A stretch of DNA of 64,000 nt from Enterovibrio sp051650965 (GTDB taxonomy: Bacteria; Pseudomonadota; Gammaproteobacteria; Enterobacterales; Vibrionaceae). The position numbers were made by a program, and so were the translations under genes. The notes under the pieces were generated by a model, which saw only the letters and a list, made by a program, of their open reading frames with translations, was not told the origin of the DNA and did not search any database. The DNA lies in contig JBOFRL010000018.1 of the NCBI GenBank assembly GCA_051650965.1, forward strand, positions 17,369-81,368, given 5' to 3'. This document shows positions 43,790 to 51,990 of the stretch, one piece after another; the first letter of the stretch is position 1, and each line of letters opens with the position of its first letter.

Positions 43790-44893
43790 TTAACAGCCGT
43801 CTGCACAATTTTCTGCAGGGTTTTGTCCCAAGATCCGAACCAGCAGCGCACGAGGCTCACGCACAATATCTGTCGCCACTGCCAGCACTTTGCCGTCCAT
43901 GCTCGCGCTGTATTCTGCCACCACGTCGCCAAAAGCATTACGCTGCAGCGCCACTTTTTGTCCTTTTTTCACGTCGTCGCCAAGTTTAACCAAAATTTGC
44001 GCAAATCCGCCTGTTGTTGCGCGGATCGAGCTCATTTCATTGCCGATATAGGTTTTATGACTGTGCGCGGTTGTGCCGATCCTTTGCTCCAGCACCTTGT
44101 AATGGGCAAGCACATTGAGCGCGCCTTGCAAGCCTCTATCAACCATATCTTGTTGATAAACACGTGGTTTTCCTACTTCAACCGTGATAGCGGGAATGCC
44201 ATTTTCAATAAACGTGGTCTCAACAGAGCCAGACTCGCCAGGGTCTTTTTTGATTTGATCGGCAGGAAAAAGCTCGGCCATCGTTTTCGCATCGGCATTA
44301 CGATAATCGGCGTAGATAAAAAATGGGTAGGCGGTGCCGGTCGACTGGGTGTGATAGTCAATCACCAGATCCGCATTGCCTTTATAGACTTTGTTCCACA
44401 TCAGCCACGCCTGACGCTCGGCCGCGTTGCCGCTCTCTTTTCCAGGGTGAATGCGATTGTAATCAATCAGCTCGCCACCGTCGGTTGCGATGGCCCATGT
44501 GCGCGCCATGCGTTCGATGCCGGAGCGGTTGGGGCCGATAACCGCTACCACGCTGCCGTTCATTTTAGCCGGATCAAGCAGTTCCATCGCTCGTTGCAAG
44601 ATGCGCACGCCGTTAAGCTCGTCGCCGTGCACGCCTGCTTGCAGCAGCACCTTTTTGCCGTCATGAGCGCCTTTTGCCACCATGATCGGCACATACCAGC
44701 GCTGGCCTGTACCCATTTCCACGCCCTCAAACATAAAGCGATGTTTGCCATGGGGCAGGTCGGCCACGTCCAGCGTCGAGATCACCGGCACGCCTTGTAC
44801 CTTGTCGCCAGTATACTCAGTAGCAGCTTGTGCCATGGCGCTGAGCAGCGCAGCTCCAGCAATTCCCATCGTAAAAATACAGCGATAGCGCAT
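43790..44893 (-). CDS. Exported succinylglutamate desuccinylase/aspartoacylase family protein
   Basis: A 367-residue zinc-dependent hydrolase of the AstE/ASPA branch of the M14 carboxypeptidase fold. The zinc ligands are in GVHGDELNG (His and Glu), with a later His in DYHTQSTG and the catalytic Glu likely in ITVEVGKPR. A signal peptide covers about residues 1-24 (MRYRCIFTMGIAGAALLSAMAQA), so it acts in the periplasm or outside, unlike AstE itself. The C-terminal 80 residues resemble a small biotinyl-like beta module (ATTGGFAQILVKLGDDVKKGQ) often found in this subfamily. The ATG at 44893 follows GGAG by 6 bases. The substrate is unknown; a peptide or acyl-amino-acid is likely. It has no arginine-catabolism neighbours. 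Confidence 0.8.
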   Translation of the reverse strand: MRYRCIFTMGIAGAALLSAMAQAATEYTGDKVQGVPVISTLDVADLPHGKHRFMFEGVEMGTGQRWYVPIMVAKGAHDGKKVLLQAGVHGDELNGVRILQRAMELLDPAKMNGSVVAVIGPNRSGIERMARTWAIATDGGELIDYNRIHPGKESGNAAERQAWLMWNKVYKGNADLVIDYHTQSTGTAYPFFIYADYRNADAKTMAELFPADQIKKDPGESGSVETTFIENGIPAITVEVGKPRVYQQDMVDRGLQGALNVLAHYKVLEQRIGTTAHSHKTYIGNEMSSIRATTGGFAQILVKLGDDVKKGQKVALQRNAFGDVVAEYSASMDGKVLAVATDIVREPRALLVRILGQNPAENCADGC

Positions 44894-45480
44894 ACAGCTC
44901 TCCAATTTTTTAATTAATACAAAAAGTTACCTGAAACACAACACGCAACTACTCACCCTACAAAGGCTGCCAATACTTTTCTACCTTAAAAATGCCACAG
45001 TGTGATCAGCGTCCTTTTCGCCGCAGCGTAAACCGGCCAAAAAACGCCGCAGCAAACAACCGTTTTTGCCATGACTATCACAAATCTATTTATGATTTTT
45101 ATTTTTTGATGCGGGATAAAAGCAATGCAGTGCGATGGATTTTTAAAAATATTGGTATGCCCAATCAATTACTGAAACATGTTTTGTATTTAATATGAAA
45201 TACGAAAATCTTATACTAGCCAAGCAGTTAACATAAGCGCTGTTTCTCATGAAAAGGTGAGAGCGTAAGTGCTATAAGCTCTGCTTGCTGCAACTTAGTG
45301 TAAATATTGGATATTTTAATGATTATTTGGATTAACTCTCTCGAGCAATGCACGGCCATCATTTTCAAACCTATGCCAATTTGGTGATCACTCATCCGCG
45401 ATAGGCGACGCTATCAAAAATAAGTGGGCGGCAGCACCATAAAAATACGACGTGGCATTACTAATAAAAAGGCGATAAAA
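44894..45480. other. 587-base intergenic region without a recognised gene
   Basis: This AT-rich region lies between the divergent AstE-like and SDR-like genes. Short reading frames exist but none has a convincing start or family match. A stem of the form GCGCT...TCTCA / TGAGAGCG around 45237-45264 could be part of a small RNA or leader. A TATACT at 45212-45217 might be a -10 box, but no well-spaced -35 is seen. It may hold the remains of lost genes. Confidence 0.4.
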
Positions 45481-46152
45481 ATGAAGCGAGTACTGATCAC
45501 CGGAGCGCATTTAGAGGTTTGCTTTGAGCTGGCGCAAGGTTATGCGTGCGATGGATGGAAAGTGTATGTGTGCGGGAAACAAAACGCAGCCTTAGCTTAT
45601 TTAATTGAGCAATTTCAAGACATTACTTTCATCGCGTATGATAAAAACTGCGAGCTGCGGCTAAATCAGCTTGCCCCCTTTGATCTGATGATCTTAAGCA
45701 CGCCGTCTTCAGCCACACACAATGAAAACGCGCAGGCCGAGCAAAATGCCGCGTACGCAGGCTATCAAAATATTTATCACTGCATTGATGCGCTAAAAGA
45801 CAATTTTAAAGCGGGCAGCCAGCTGGCCATTTTGCACTCCAGCGACTTTGCGCCGCACGGCAGCAATAATAGCGATATCTCGACAGCGCTTGCGCGCTTT
45901 GTTAGCCCCATCTTTGCAGAATTACGCGCCAAAAAAGTCTTTTTCACCCTCATCACCGTTGATTTTTCCCAATACGCTCTTGATAAAAGACAGCCAGCTT
46001 TTGAGCGCACTGCGCAGATCATTCGCAAAGGTTTAATTAAAAGAAAAATGGCTATTCATGTGCCAATTAAATGGAAAACCTCTTTAAAAGCCATATTTAT
46101 TCTATTACTTTTCCCTGAGCAAAAATTAGTTAATGCTTTAGAGAAAAAATAA
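45481..46152 (+). CDS. Degenerate short-chain dehydrogenase-like protein
   Basis: A 223-residue protein with the overall pattern of a short-chain dehydrogenase (MKRVLITGAH at the start, FDLMILSTPSS in place of the central strand, then alternating helices and strands) but without its active features. The NAD-binding glycine motif TGxxxGxG reads TGAHLEVCF, and the catalytic Tyr-x3-Lys position reads as part of SDISTALARF. It is therefore probably not an active oxidoreductase. The start at 45481 has AAGG 8 bases upstream. Related SDR genes sit in a Vibrio-type cluster with photolyase, FAD oxidoreductase, DUF1365 and cyclopropane-fatty-acid synthase-like genes; here only the photolyase, this gene and a chalcone-isomerase-like gene remain nearby. 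Confidence 0.6.
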   Translation: MKRVLITGAHLEVCFELAQGYACDGWKVYVCGKQNAALAYLIEQFQDITFIAYDKNCELRLNQLAPFDLMILSTPSSATHNENAQAEQNAAYAGYQNIYHCIDALKDNFKAGSQLAILHSSDFAPHGSNNSDISTALARFVSPIFAELRAKKVFFTLITVDFSQYALDKRQPAFERTAQIIRKGLIKRKMAIHVPIKWKTSLKAIFILLLFPEQKLVNALEKK

Positions 46153-46474
46153 TATCTATTCTCGAGTTTTCTCATTATCATATGTCCAACCCCATTCTTT
46201 ATTTCAAACAAAAATAAAGAAATGCGAATTTGCTGCCAGTTTGAACATGACTAAGCAAATTTCTCTTTTATTGCGCAAATTTATTTGTTATTAAACTGTA
46301 GAAAATCCATAGCAATTAAAAACAAATTGTAACCGTTTGCTGGCCAATAAAAAATTGTTTTACCTTAACAGTGAACCTATTAGATATTTACTGCTGGGGT
46401 TTTTCATTTTTTGAAATTAAGGAAGCACCAACTTCAATATATTATATTTTTTAATTTTAAAGTAAGGAGTTGTA
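46153..46474. other. AT-rich intergenic region before the chalcone-isomerase-like gene
   Basis: 322 bases of low-GC sequence. No reading frame with family support, no clear hairpin terminator and no confident promoter boxes; it ends in a strong TAAGGAG ribosome binding site for the next gene. Confidence 0.4.
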
Positions 46475-47041
46475 ATGTTACTTAATGTTTCGCTAAAAAT
46501 TAAGTTATTTAACAAGCTATTTTTATTATTGGCACTTTTCTGGTTCCCAACGCAAAATATTTTCGCTAAAGAAAGCGACTATTGGAATGATTGGAATTTA
46601 GTTGGTAGTGCCAGTTATAAATGGGGCTTGCGAAAACTTTATGACGGAGCACTCTATACTCCTTCAGGAAAATTTGAATATTTAACTCCGCCTCTCGCGC
46701 TTGCGCTCACTTACAAGCGCGATGTCGATGCCGATACCTTTTTGCAGCATATTGTTAAACAATTTGAGCTGCTCGATTTCCCGCAGGAGCAAATCGAGAA
46801 ATGGCGCGGCTTGATGGCCGGCATGTGGCCCGATTTTAAAAAAGGGGACCGCCTCATTTATGTATTAGAGCTGCAAGGCGGCGCGGAAGTCGGGCTGTTT
46901 TTTTATCAGCCGCGTAACGGGTCGTCCAACGCTTACGGCGTGCTTGACGATCGCCTGCTTGCGATCGCTTTTGCTGATATTTGGCTTGCTGAGCAAACGC
47001 CATTCTTAGCGCAGCGCAAAAAGTTAGTTGACGCTTTGTAA
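46475..47041 (+). CDS. Exported chalcone isomerase-like family protein
   Basis: A 188-residue protein with a signal peptide (about 1-31, ending NIFA-KE) and a chalcone-isomerase-like domain: LVGSASYKWGLRKLYDGALYTPSGKF, then PPLALALTYKRDVDADTFL and a C-terminal LLAIAFADIWLAEQTPF. Bacterial members are thought to be fatty-acid-binding or lipid-related rather than flavonoid enzymes; the actual role is unknown. A strong ribosome binding site precedes the start. It is often encoded with the SDR/CFA-like cluster in Vibrio relatives, which fits the neighbouring SDR-like gene. Confidence 0.75.
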   Translation: MLLNVSLKIKLFNKLFLLLALFWFPTQNIFAKESDYWNDWNLVGSASYKWGLRKLYDGALYTPSGKFEYLTPPLALALTYKRDVDADTFLQHIVKQFELLDFPQEQIEKWRGLMAGMWPDFKKGDRLIYVLELQGGAEVGLFFYQPRNGSSNAYGVLDDRLLAIAFADIWLAEQTPFLAQRKKLVDAL

Positions 47042-47128
47042 CTTTTCTTTCAATCAGTTAGCCGCAATTTTCTCCATAACAGCCTTGATCTGCCAAGGCT
47101 GCATCCCCGTCACAACAATTAAATTTTC

Positions 47129-47176
47129 ATCAAAGCGCGATACAGCTTGCTACTCGCGCCCGCTTTGATTATTTTG
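47129..47176 (+). terminator. Hairpin with T-rich tail after the chalcone-isomerase-like gene
   Basis: Arms ATCAAAGCG (47129-47137) and CGCTTTGAT (47161-47169), extended by CGA/TCG pairs with one bulge, then TATTTTG. It could terminate the upstream gene. A second small hairpin (TGCTCA / TGAGCA, 47175-47195) lies between it and ybiT. Confidence 0.6.
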
Positions 47177-47236
47177 CTCAGTTTGCAATTGAGCAGCTAA
47201 GTTGCTGCACGTCTATTTTCACTTGAGGTAACCATC

Positions 47237-48826
47237 GTGATCAGTACAGCCAATATCACCCAGCAGTTTGGCGCAAAACCGCTTTTTGAAAACATTTCCG
47301 TCAAATTCGGGGAAGGTAACCGTTACGGCCTGATCGGTGCCAACGGCTGCGGAAAATCTACATTTATGAAGATCTTAAGTGGCGATCTGTCACCTACGCA
47401 CGGCAATGTGAGCGTCGAGCCTAACATGCGTGTCGCCAAACTTAACCAAGATCAATTTGCCTATGAGACCTTTAGCGTTATCGACACCGTGATCATGGGC
47501 CACAAACAGCTTTGGCAGATCAAGCAAGAGCGTGACCGCATTTACGCGCTTGAGCACATGAGCGAAGAAGATGGCATGCGAGTGGCCGATCTTGAGGTGC
47601 AATTTGCCGAGCTTGATGGCTACATGGCGGAAGCGAAAGCGGGCGATCTGCTTTTGTCGGTCGGGATCCCGGTTGCGCAGCATTTTGGCCCGATGAGCGA
47701 AGTGGCGCCCGGCTGGAAGCTGCGTGTGCTGCTGGCGCAGGTGCTCTTTGCCGATCCAGACATCATGCTTCTCGATGAGCCAACCAACAACCTCGACATC
47801 AACACCATTCGCTGGTTGGAAGAGACGCTTAACGCCAAAAACTGCACCATGATCATCATCTCGCACGATCGCCACTTTTTAAACAGCGTCTGCACGCACA
47901 TGGCGGATCTCGATTACGGCGAGCTGCGCGTATATCCTGGCAATTATGACGAGTACATGACAGCGGCTTCGCAAGCTCGCGAACGTTTACTGACTGATAA
48001 TGCAAAGAAAAAAGCGCAAATTGCTGAATTACAGACCTTTGTCGCGCGCTTTTCTGCCAACGCCTCAAAAGCGAAACAAGCGACATCGCGCGCTCGGCAA
48101 ATCGATAAGATCAAGCTTGACGAAGTTAAAGCTTCGAGCCGGCAAAATCCTTTTATTCGCTTTGAGCAATCAAAAGTACTCTATCGCAATGCGCTTGAAG
48201 TGGAAAATTTAAGCCAAGGCTTTGAGCGTACGCTGTTTGAAAAATTCAGCGCTATTTTTGAAGTGGGCGAGCGCGTAGCTATCATCGGCGAAAACGGCGT
48301 GGGTAAAACAACGCTGCTTAACACACTTGCTGGTGTGCTAGAGCCTAAAACTGGCCTTTATAAGTGGTCAGAAAACAGCAACATTGGCTACTACGCCCAA
48401 GATCATAGCGATGAATTTGCCAATGATCTCAACTTGTTAGATTGGATGGGACAGTGGCGTCAAGAAAATGATGACGAGCAAACTGTGCGCAGCTTTTTAG
48501 GCCGTATGCTTTTCTCCCAAGACGATATCAGAAAGTCAGTGCAAGTGCTTTCTGGTGGTGAGCAAGGGCGCATGCTGCTTGGTAAGATCATGATGCATAA
48601 GCCAAACATCTTGCTAATGGATGAGCCAACAAACCATATGGATATGGAGGCGATTGAAGCGCTCAATACCGCTCTTGAAAAATACCAAGGCACGCTCTTC
48701 TTTGTGTCGCATGACAGAGTTTTTGTTGACTCACTGGCCACGCGAATTTTGGAAATCTCTGCAGGACAAGTGACTGACTTTAAAGGTACTTATTCTGAAT
48801 TTTTAGCATCACGCGGACTTTCATAG
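47237..48826 (+). CDS. ybiT: ABC-F family ribosome-associated ATPase YbiT, GTG start
   Basis: A 529-residue cytoplasmic protein with two ABC ATPase domains and no membrane part; ABC-F proteins bind the ribosomal E site and modulate translation. Seen: Walker A GANGCGKST, signature region VAPGWKLRVLLAQ, DEPTNNLD; an interdomain linker (about 245-310, with KASSRQNPFIRFEQ typical of YbiT); and second-domain GENGVGKTT, LSGGEQGRM and DEPTNHMD. Length matches E. coli YbiT (530). The GTG at 47237 is preceded by GAGGT. The long leader with two hairpins could allow attenuation, as seen for some ABC-F genes. Confidence 0.94.
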   Translation: MISTANITQQFGAKPLFENISVKFGEGNRYGLIGANGCGKSTFMKILSGDLSPTHGNVSVEPNMRVAKLNQDQFAYETFSVIDTVIMGHKQLWQIKQERDRIYALEHMSEEDGMRVADLEVQFAELDGYMAEAKAGDLLLSVGIPVAQHFGPMSEVAPGWKLRVLLAQVLFADPDIMLLDEPTNNLDINTIRWLEETLNAKNCTMIIISHDRHFLNSVCTHMADLDYGELRVYPGNYDEYMTAASQARERLLTDNAKKKAQIAELQTFVARFSANASKAKQATSRARQIDKIKLDEVKASSRQNPFIRFEQSKVLYRNALEVENLSQGFERTLFEKFSAIFEVGERVAIIGENGVGKTTLLNTLAGVLEPKTGLYKWSENSNIGYYAQDHSDEFANDLNLLDWMGQWRQENDDEQTVRSFLGRMLFSQDDIRKSVQVLSGGEQGRMLLGKIMMHKPNILLMDEPTNHMDMEAIEALNTALEKYQGTLFFVSHDRVFVDSLATRILEISAGQVTDFKGTYSEFLASRGLS

Positions 48827-48971
48827 TACCTAAAGAGGAAAGTGAGCAAAACGATCACTTAGCGGATTTTTGCGTGATCTTGCACGGCGAATTGATACGC
48901 TGAATGCAGCGGCCGCAAAAGTTGCTGTATAGTTTTTGCCACTTTCTTCTTTCTTTTTTGGTTATTTATCT

Positions 48972-49490
48972 ATGAAAATCAAAACGTTAAAAGTATCTGC
49001 CGCAATGGTTCTCACCGCTTCTCTAACCGGATGCATCGGCCAAATGGCCACATCAGGCATGCTGATGCAAGGCAACCTTAAAATGGTGGACAACCGCTAC
49101 GCGCGCGCAGGCCTTTATATGTTGCTGAGCCCGATTTATGGTATTGCGGCGACGGCCGATCTTTTCATTTTTAACACCATCGAATTTTGGACGGGCACCA
49201 ACCCGCTATCCGGCAAAAAAGCCGTTGCTGACGCGCCGTCTTCAGCAGTGATCAAGATCAACAACAAGTTAGACAAAAGCTTAAAAACTGCGCCAGTTAC
49301 CATTTCTGCGGCAGATGTTAAGCAGGTCGATTATAAAACTCTTGAAATGTCAATTGCTTACGCAGATGGCTCGGCCAAAGTGCTGCGCGGTCAAAAAGAT
49401 GGCAAGAATGTTAACTTCTTTTTAGATGGCGAATATTTAACTACTGCCAGCATCAGCGAAATGCAAGAATATGCGCAAAAACGCATCTAA
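48972..49490 (+). CDS. DUF3332 family lipoprotein
   Basis: A 172-residue protein. The N-terminus MKIKTLKVSAAMVLTASLTGC is a lipoprotein signal with lipobox LTGC (Cys21). The following VDNRYARAGLYMLLSPIYGIAATADLFIFNTIEFWTG region is typical of DUF3332, a proteobacterial family of unknown function. The C-terminal half has beta strands (DGSAKVLRGQKDGKNVNFF). The start at 48972 gives the signal peptide; a longer frame adds 12 unsupported residues. Likely anchored in the outer or inner membrane on the periplasmic side. Confidence 0.8.
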   Translation: MKIKTLKVSAAMVLTASLTGCIGQMATSGMLMQGNLKMVDNRYARAGLYMLLSPIYGIAATADLFIFNTIEFWTGTNPLSGKKAVADAPSSAVIKINNKLDKSLKTAPVTISAADVKQVDYKTLEMSIAYADGSAKVLRGQKDGKNVNFFLDGEYLTTASISEMQEYAQKRI

Positions 49491-49504
49491 TTGCTAAATA
49501 AAAG

Positions 49505-49535
49505 AAGGGCTTATGCCAAGCCCTTTGTGCTTTTT
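49505..49535 (+). terminator. Terminator after the DUF3332 gene
   Basis: Stem AAGGGCTT / AAGCCCTT (49505-49512, 49518-49525), a 5-base loop and a T-rich tail. The A-rich left flank may let it serve the convergent tmcA as well. Confidence 0.8.
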
Positions 49536-49598
49536 ATCGCTGCCAAAAAGCCGCCCAACGTCTTTTACCGTTAGCGCTTTGATTGTTCACTTTTTTAC

Positions 49599-51713
49599 TC
49601 ACTTTTTTTGTTCGGCGATGCGAGCTGCCACCCACGCCTGCAGTGCGGCGAGCGCCTGTTTTTTCCCCGCAAAATTATTTTTTGAAACAATCTCTTGCCA
49701 GCTGTGGCGCTGAATAATTTTATTAAAAGCTAGGGTCAGCTCTGGCGTGAGCTTAGGCTCGGTTGCGTGTTCAAGCCAAGCGCAAAACCAATTTTCAATG
49801 CTGCCTGCCGCCACTTCAAGCCCAAGCTTTCCGCTGGCAAAAAGCGCGCTTTGCCACGCGCAATTTTCGTTTAATTGATGATCGCGCAAGGAGTCTTTAA
49901 ATAGCGGCAGCGCCACGTCACAAGCAAGCTGCGCAAACTGCTGCGCGATCTGCGCGCGAAAATTAATCGCAAACAGATCTGTCAGCCGCAAAAGCCACGC
50001 CGGAGAAGGCGAAGCGGGCAAATTTTTGACAAACAGCAGCGAATAGTTGCCGCTGGCATTGTCTTTTTTTACGCCGAGCCGCACCGGCACATAGCCAAAT
50101 TTTCGCCATACAGCCAAAAGCGCCGCTTCTGCGCTGCAGCTCACACCTAGCAGCGGCACATTTTGCGGCGCAAGCTTTTCCACAGCCGGTTTTTCCTGTG
50201 CCAGCTTTTCCTGAGCCAGCTTTTCCAGAGCATCATGCAGCTGCGTCGCAATGCCTTGTTTTTGATGCGAAGCGAGCACCGCAAGGCGCACAATGCGCCA
50301 ATACGGAGTGCTTAGCAGCTCGCTGACGCCCGTGTGCTGCGCCAAACTTTGCGCCAGCAGATGGCCTTTAATGCGCCGCTGACCTTGTGCAATTTCACGC
50401 GCGAGCGGCGTAGGCAAACCGCCTTCAGCTTGCGCCCAGACGATCCCGACCACACAATCACCGACAAAAGCGCCCAGCAAGATCGGGGCAGGCGTTTCAC
50501 TCAATAGATACAACAAATCATTCGGCGAAGTTTGATAGTGCGCATTGACCAACAGCGCGAACACCTGCCGCAGCAGCGCTTCATCGGCCAGCAGCTGCGG
50601 CTGAGAAATTGGCGCGATCGTAACTGAGCCACCTGCGACTGGCGGCGCCTCTTTTGCATCAAGCAGGCAAAACTGATACAACCAGCGCTCAACAGGGCAG
50701 TGCGCCGCGTAGCGGATAGGCGTTGACAGCGTGACCTCTTTCCAGCCGGGCGCCGTCTGCGTCAGCAATGCTTTGAATTTATTACTAAAACCGCGCCCAG
50801 AGCCTTCGTAGCCGTGCTCTGTGGTCGCAAACACAAGGCGACTGTAATTTTGCAATAATTTGGGCAGCATGAAAGCGGGCAGGGCGGCCGCTTCATCGAC
50901 AAGCAGCAAATCGCATTTGGGCGCGCTTTGCAGCAGTTCATCCGGCGGTACAAATAAAAGTGTGCTGCCATTGTCGTGCGCTAAATGAAACTCGCTGATT
51001 TTTTTTATATTTTCTAGCGCAGCGGCATGAAAAAAGAGCGTCGCCACACTGGCTGGACTTGGCGCACTCACTATGATGCATTTTTTTTGTGCACTCGCCA
51101 TGATCTGCCCAGCAGCAATGCCAAGCGCGGCTGACTTACCGCGTCCTCTGTCGGCTAAAAGCAGCGCAGGCCTGCGCCGGTGGCCGGTTAAAACATGCTT
51201 GACTGCCTCGATAGCGCTAAGCTGGTCGACTGTTGGCAAACGTAGATTTGCATATGACAAGGGCACGGCAAACTGCGGCTGCGTAATTTCATGCGGCGAA
51301 AGCTGCGCCAGCGAAGCATGCGCAAAAAACTGCTCCGCGCGCTGGCAAAAGGCGCTCTTTTTGGGCGCATTGGCGCTTGATGCGGCAGGAGAGCGCCAAA
51401 AGAAGATCAGCTTACCCGCTTGCACGCAGCCAATTAACGCGCAAAGGCTGTCGAGATCCCAATCGCCCCGCAAGTCGAAAACAACACTGCCTAACGTTTG
51501 TCCAAGCTGCTGTTTTGCTTTGCTCCATGGCAAAGCCTGTGGCAAAAGTGGCTCATTGCTGATCCACGTCAACGGAGCAAGCTGCGCAAATAAGGGCAGG
51601 GCAAATGCCGCGTCTGCGCGTACAGTTACAGCAATGCGCACGTGGTGCTGCCGCGCTAACGCTTGCCAATTCGCGATAGCCGCTTGCGCGTTGTCATTCA
51701 TTTGCAAATCCAT
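49599..51713 (-). CDS. tmcA: tRNA(Met) cytidine acetyltransferase TmcA
   Basis: TmcA makes N4-acetylcytidine at the wobble base of elongator tRNA-Met, using acetyl-CoA and ATP. The 704-residue protein (E. coli 671) has an N-terminal domain (about 1-155), an RNA-helicase-like ATPase with Walker A ADRGRGKSA (about 188-196) and Walker B VDEAAALP, a GNAT acetyltransferase domain (about 380-560, RIVRLAVLASHQKQGIATQL) and a C-terminal tail. Within the GNAT domain, right after this acetyl-CoA-binding motif, a run of pentapeptides (EKLAQ, EKLAQ, EKPAV, EKLAP) is inserted. It is encoded by 15-base tandem repeats and accounts for much of the extra length. The exact start (51713 or 51701) is uncertain. 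It is divergent from the orphan giant gene. Confidence 0.93.
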   Translation of the reverse strand: MDLQMNDNAQAAIANWQALARQHHVRIAVTVRADAAFALPLFAQLAPLTWISNEPLLPQALPWSKAKQQLGQTLGSVVFDLRGDWDLDSLCALIGCVQAGKLIFFWRSPAASSANAPKKSAFCQRAEQFFAHASLAQLSPHEITQPQFAVPLSYANLRLPTVDQLSAIEAVKHVLTGHRRRPALLLADRGRGKSAALGIAAGQIMASAQKKCIIVSAPSPASVATLFFHAAALENIKKISEFHLAHDNGSTLLFVPPDELLQSAPKCDLLLVDEAAALPAFMLPKLLQNYSRLVFATTEHGYEGSGRGFSNKFKALLTQTAPGWKEVTLSTPIRYAAHCPVERWLYQFCLLDAKEAPPVAGGSVTIAPISQPQLLADEALLRQVFALLVNAHYQTSPNDLLYLLSETPAPILLGAFVGDCVVGIVWAQAEGGLPTPLAREIAQGQRRIKGHLLAQSLAQHTGVSELLSTPYWRIVRLAVLASHQKQGIATQLHDALEKLAQEKLAQEKPAVEKLAPQNVPLLGVSCSAEAALLAVWRKFGYVPVRLGVKKDNASGNYSLLFVKNLPASPSPAWLLRLTDLFAINFRAQIAQQFAQLACDVALPLFKDSLRDHQLNENCAWQSALFASGKLGLEVAAGSIENWFCAWLEHATEPKLTPELTLAFNKIIQRHSWQEIVSKNNFAGKKQALAALQAWVAARIAEQKK
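50167..50226. repeat. 15-bp tandem repeat (four units) inside tmcA
   Basis: Four imperfect units of 15 bases (plus-strand forms such as TGTGCCAGCTTTTCC and TGAGCCAGCTTTTCC) lie end to end. The period keeps the reading frame and yields EKLAQ-type pentapeptides in the acetyltransferase domain. Confidence 0.85.
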
Positions 51714-51990
51714 ACTACTTTTCTATTTAACCGGTTAGAAATACAATCGCCAGCCACAAACCTGCAGCGGCGCAGCTTTAGGCTACCTTTGCGTGCATGG
51801 CGATTTCATTTATCTGCAAAATAGCACGCAGCGCTGATAATAAAGAACCTTATGCCTAAAAAATATTTGGATTTTTTGCAAGAGCACTTTCCCCGTAAAA
51901 TGAAATTATCTCACAACTATTCACTATACATGGCCCCCTACAATGGAATAATTAAGTCAGTAACGTTTTATATGACGCGAGAAGATAGTA

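Noticed and set aside
43823..44917. A 364-codon open frame on the plus strand opposite the AstE-like gene
   Set aside because: It is the antisense shadow of a gene with a signal peptide, zinc motifs and a ribosome binding site; its own product is His/Cys/Arg-rich with no family resemblance.
51073..51738. A 221-codon plus-strand frame opposite tmcA
   Set aside because: Antisense shadow of the conserved TmcA N-terminal and ATPase domains; composition is typical of shadow frames.
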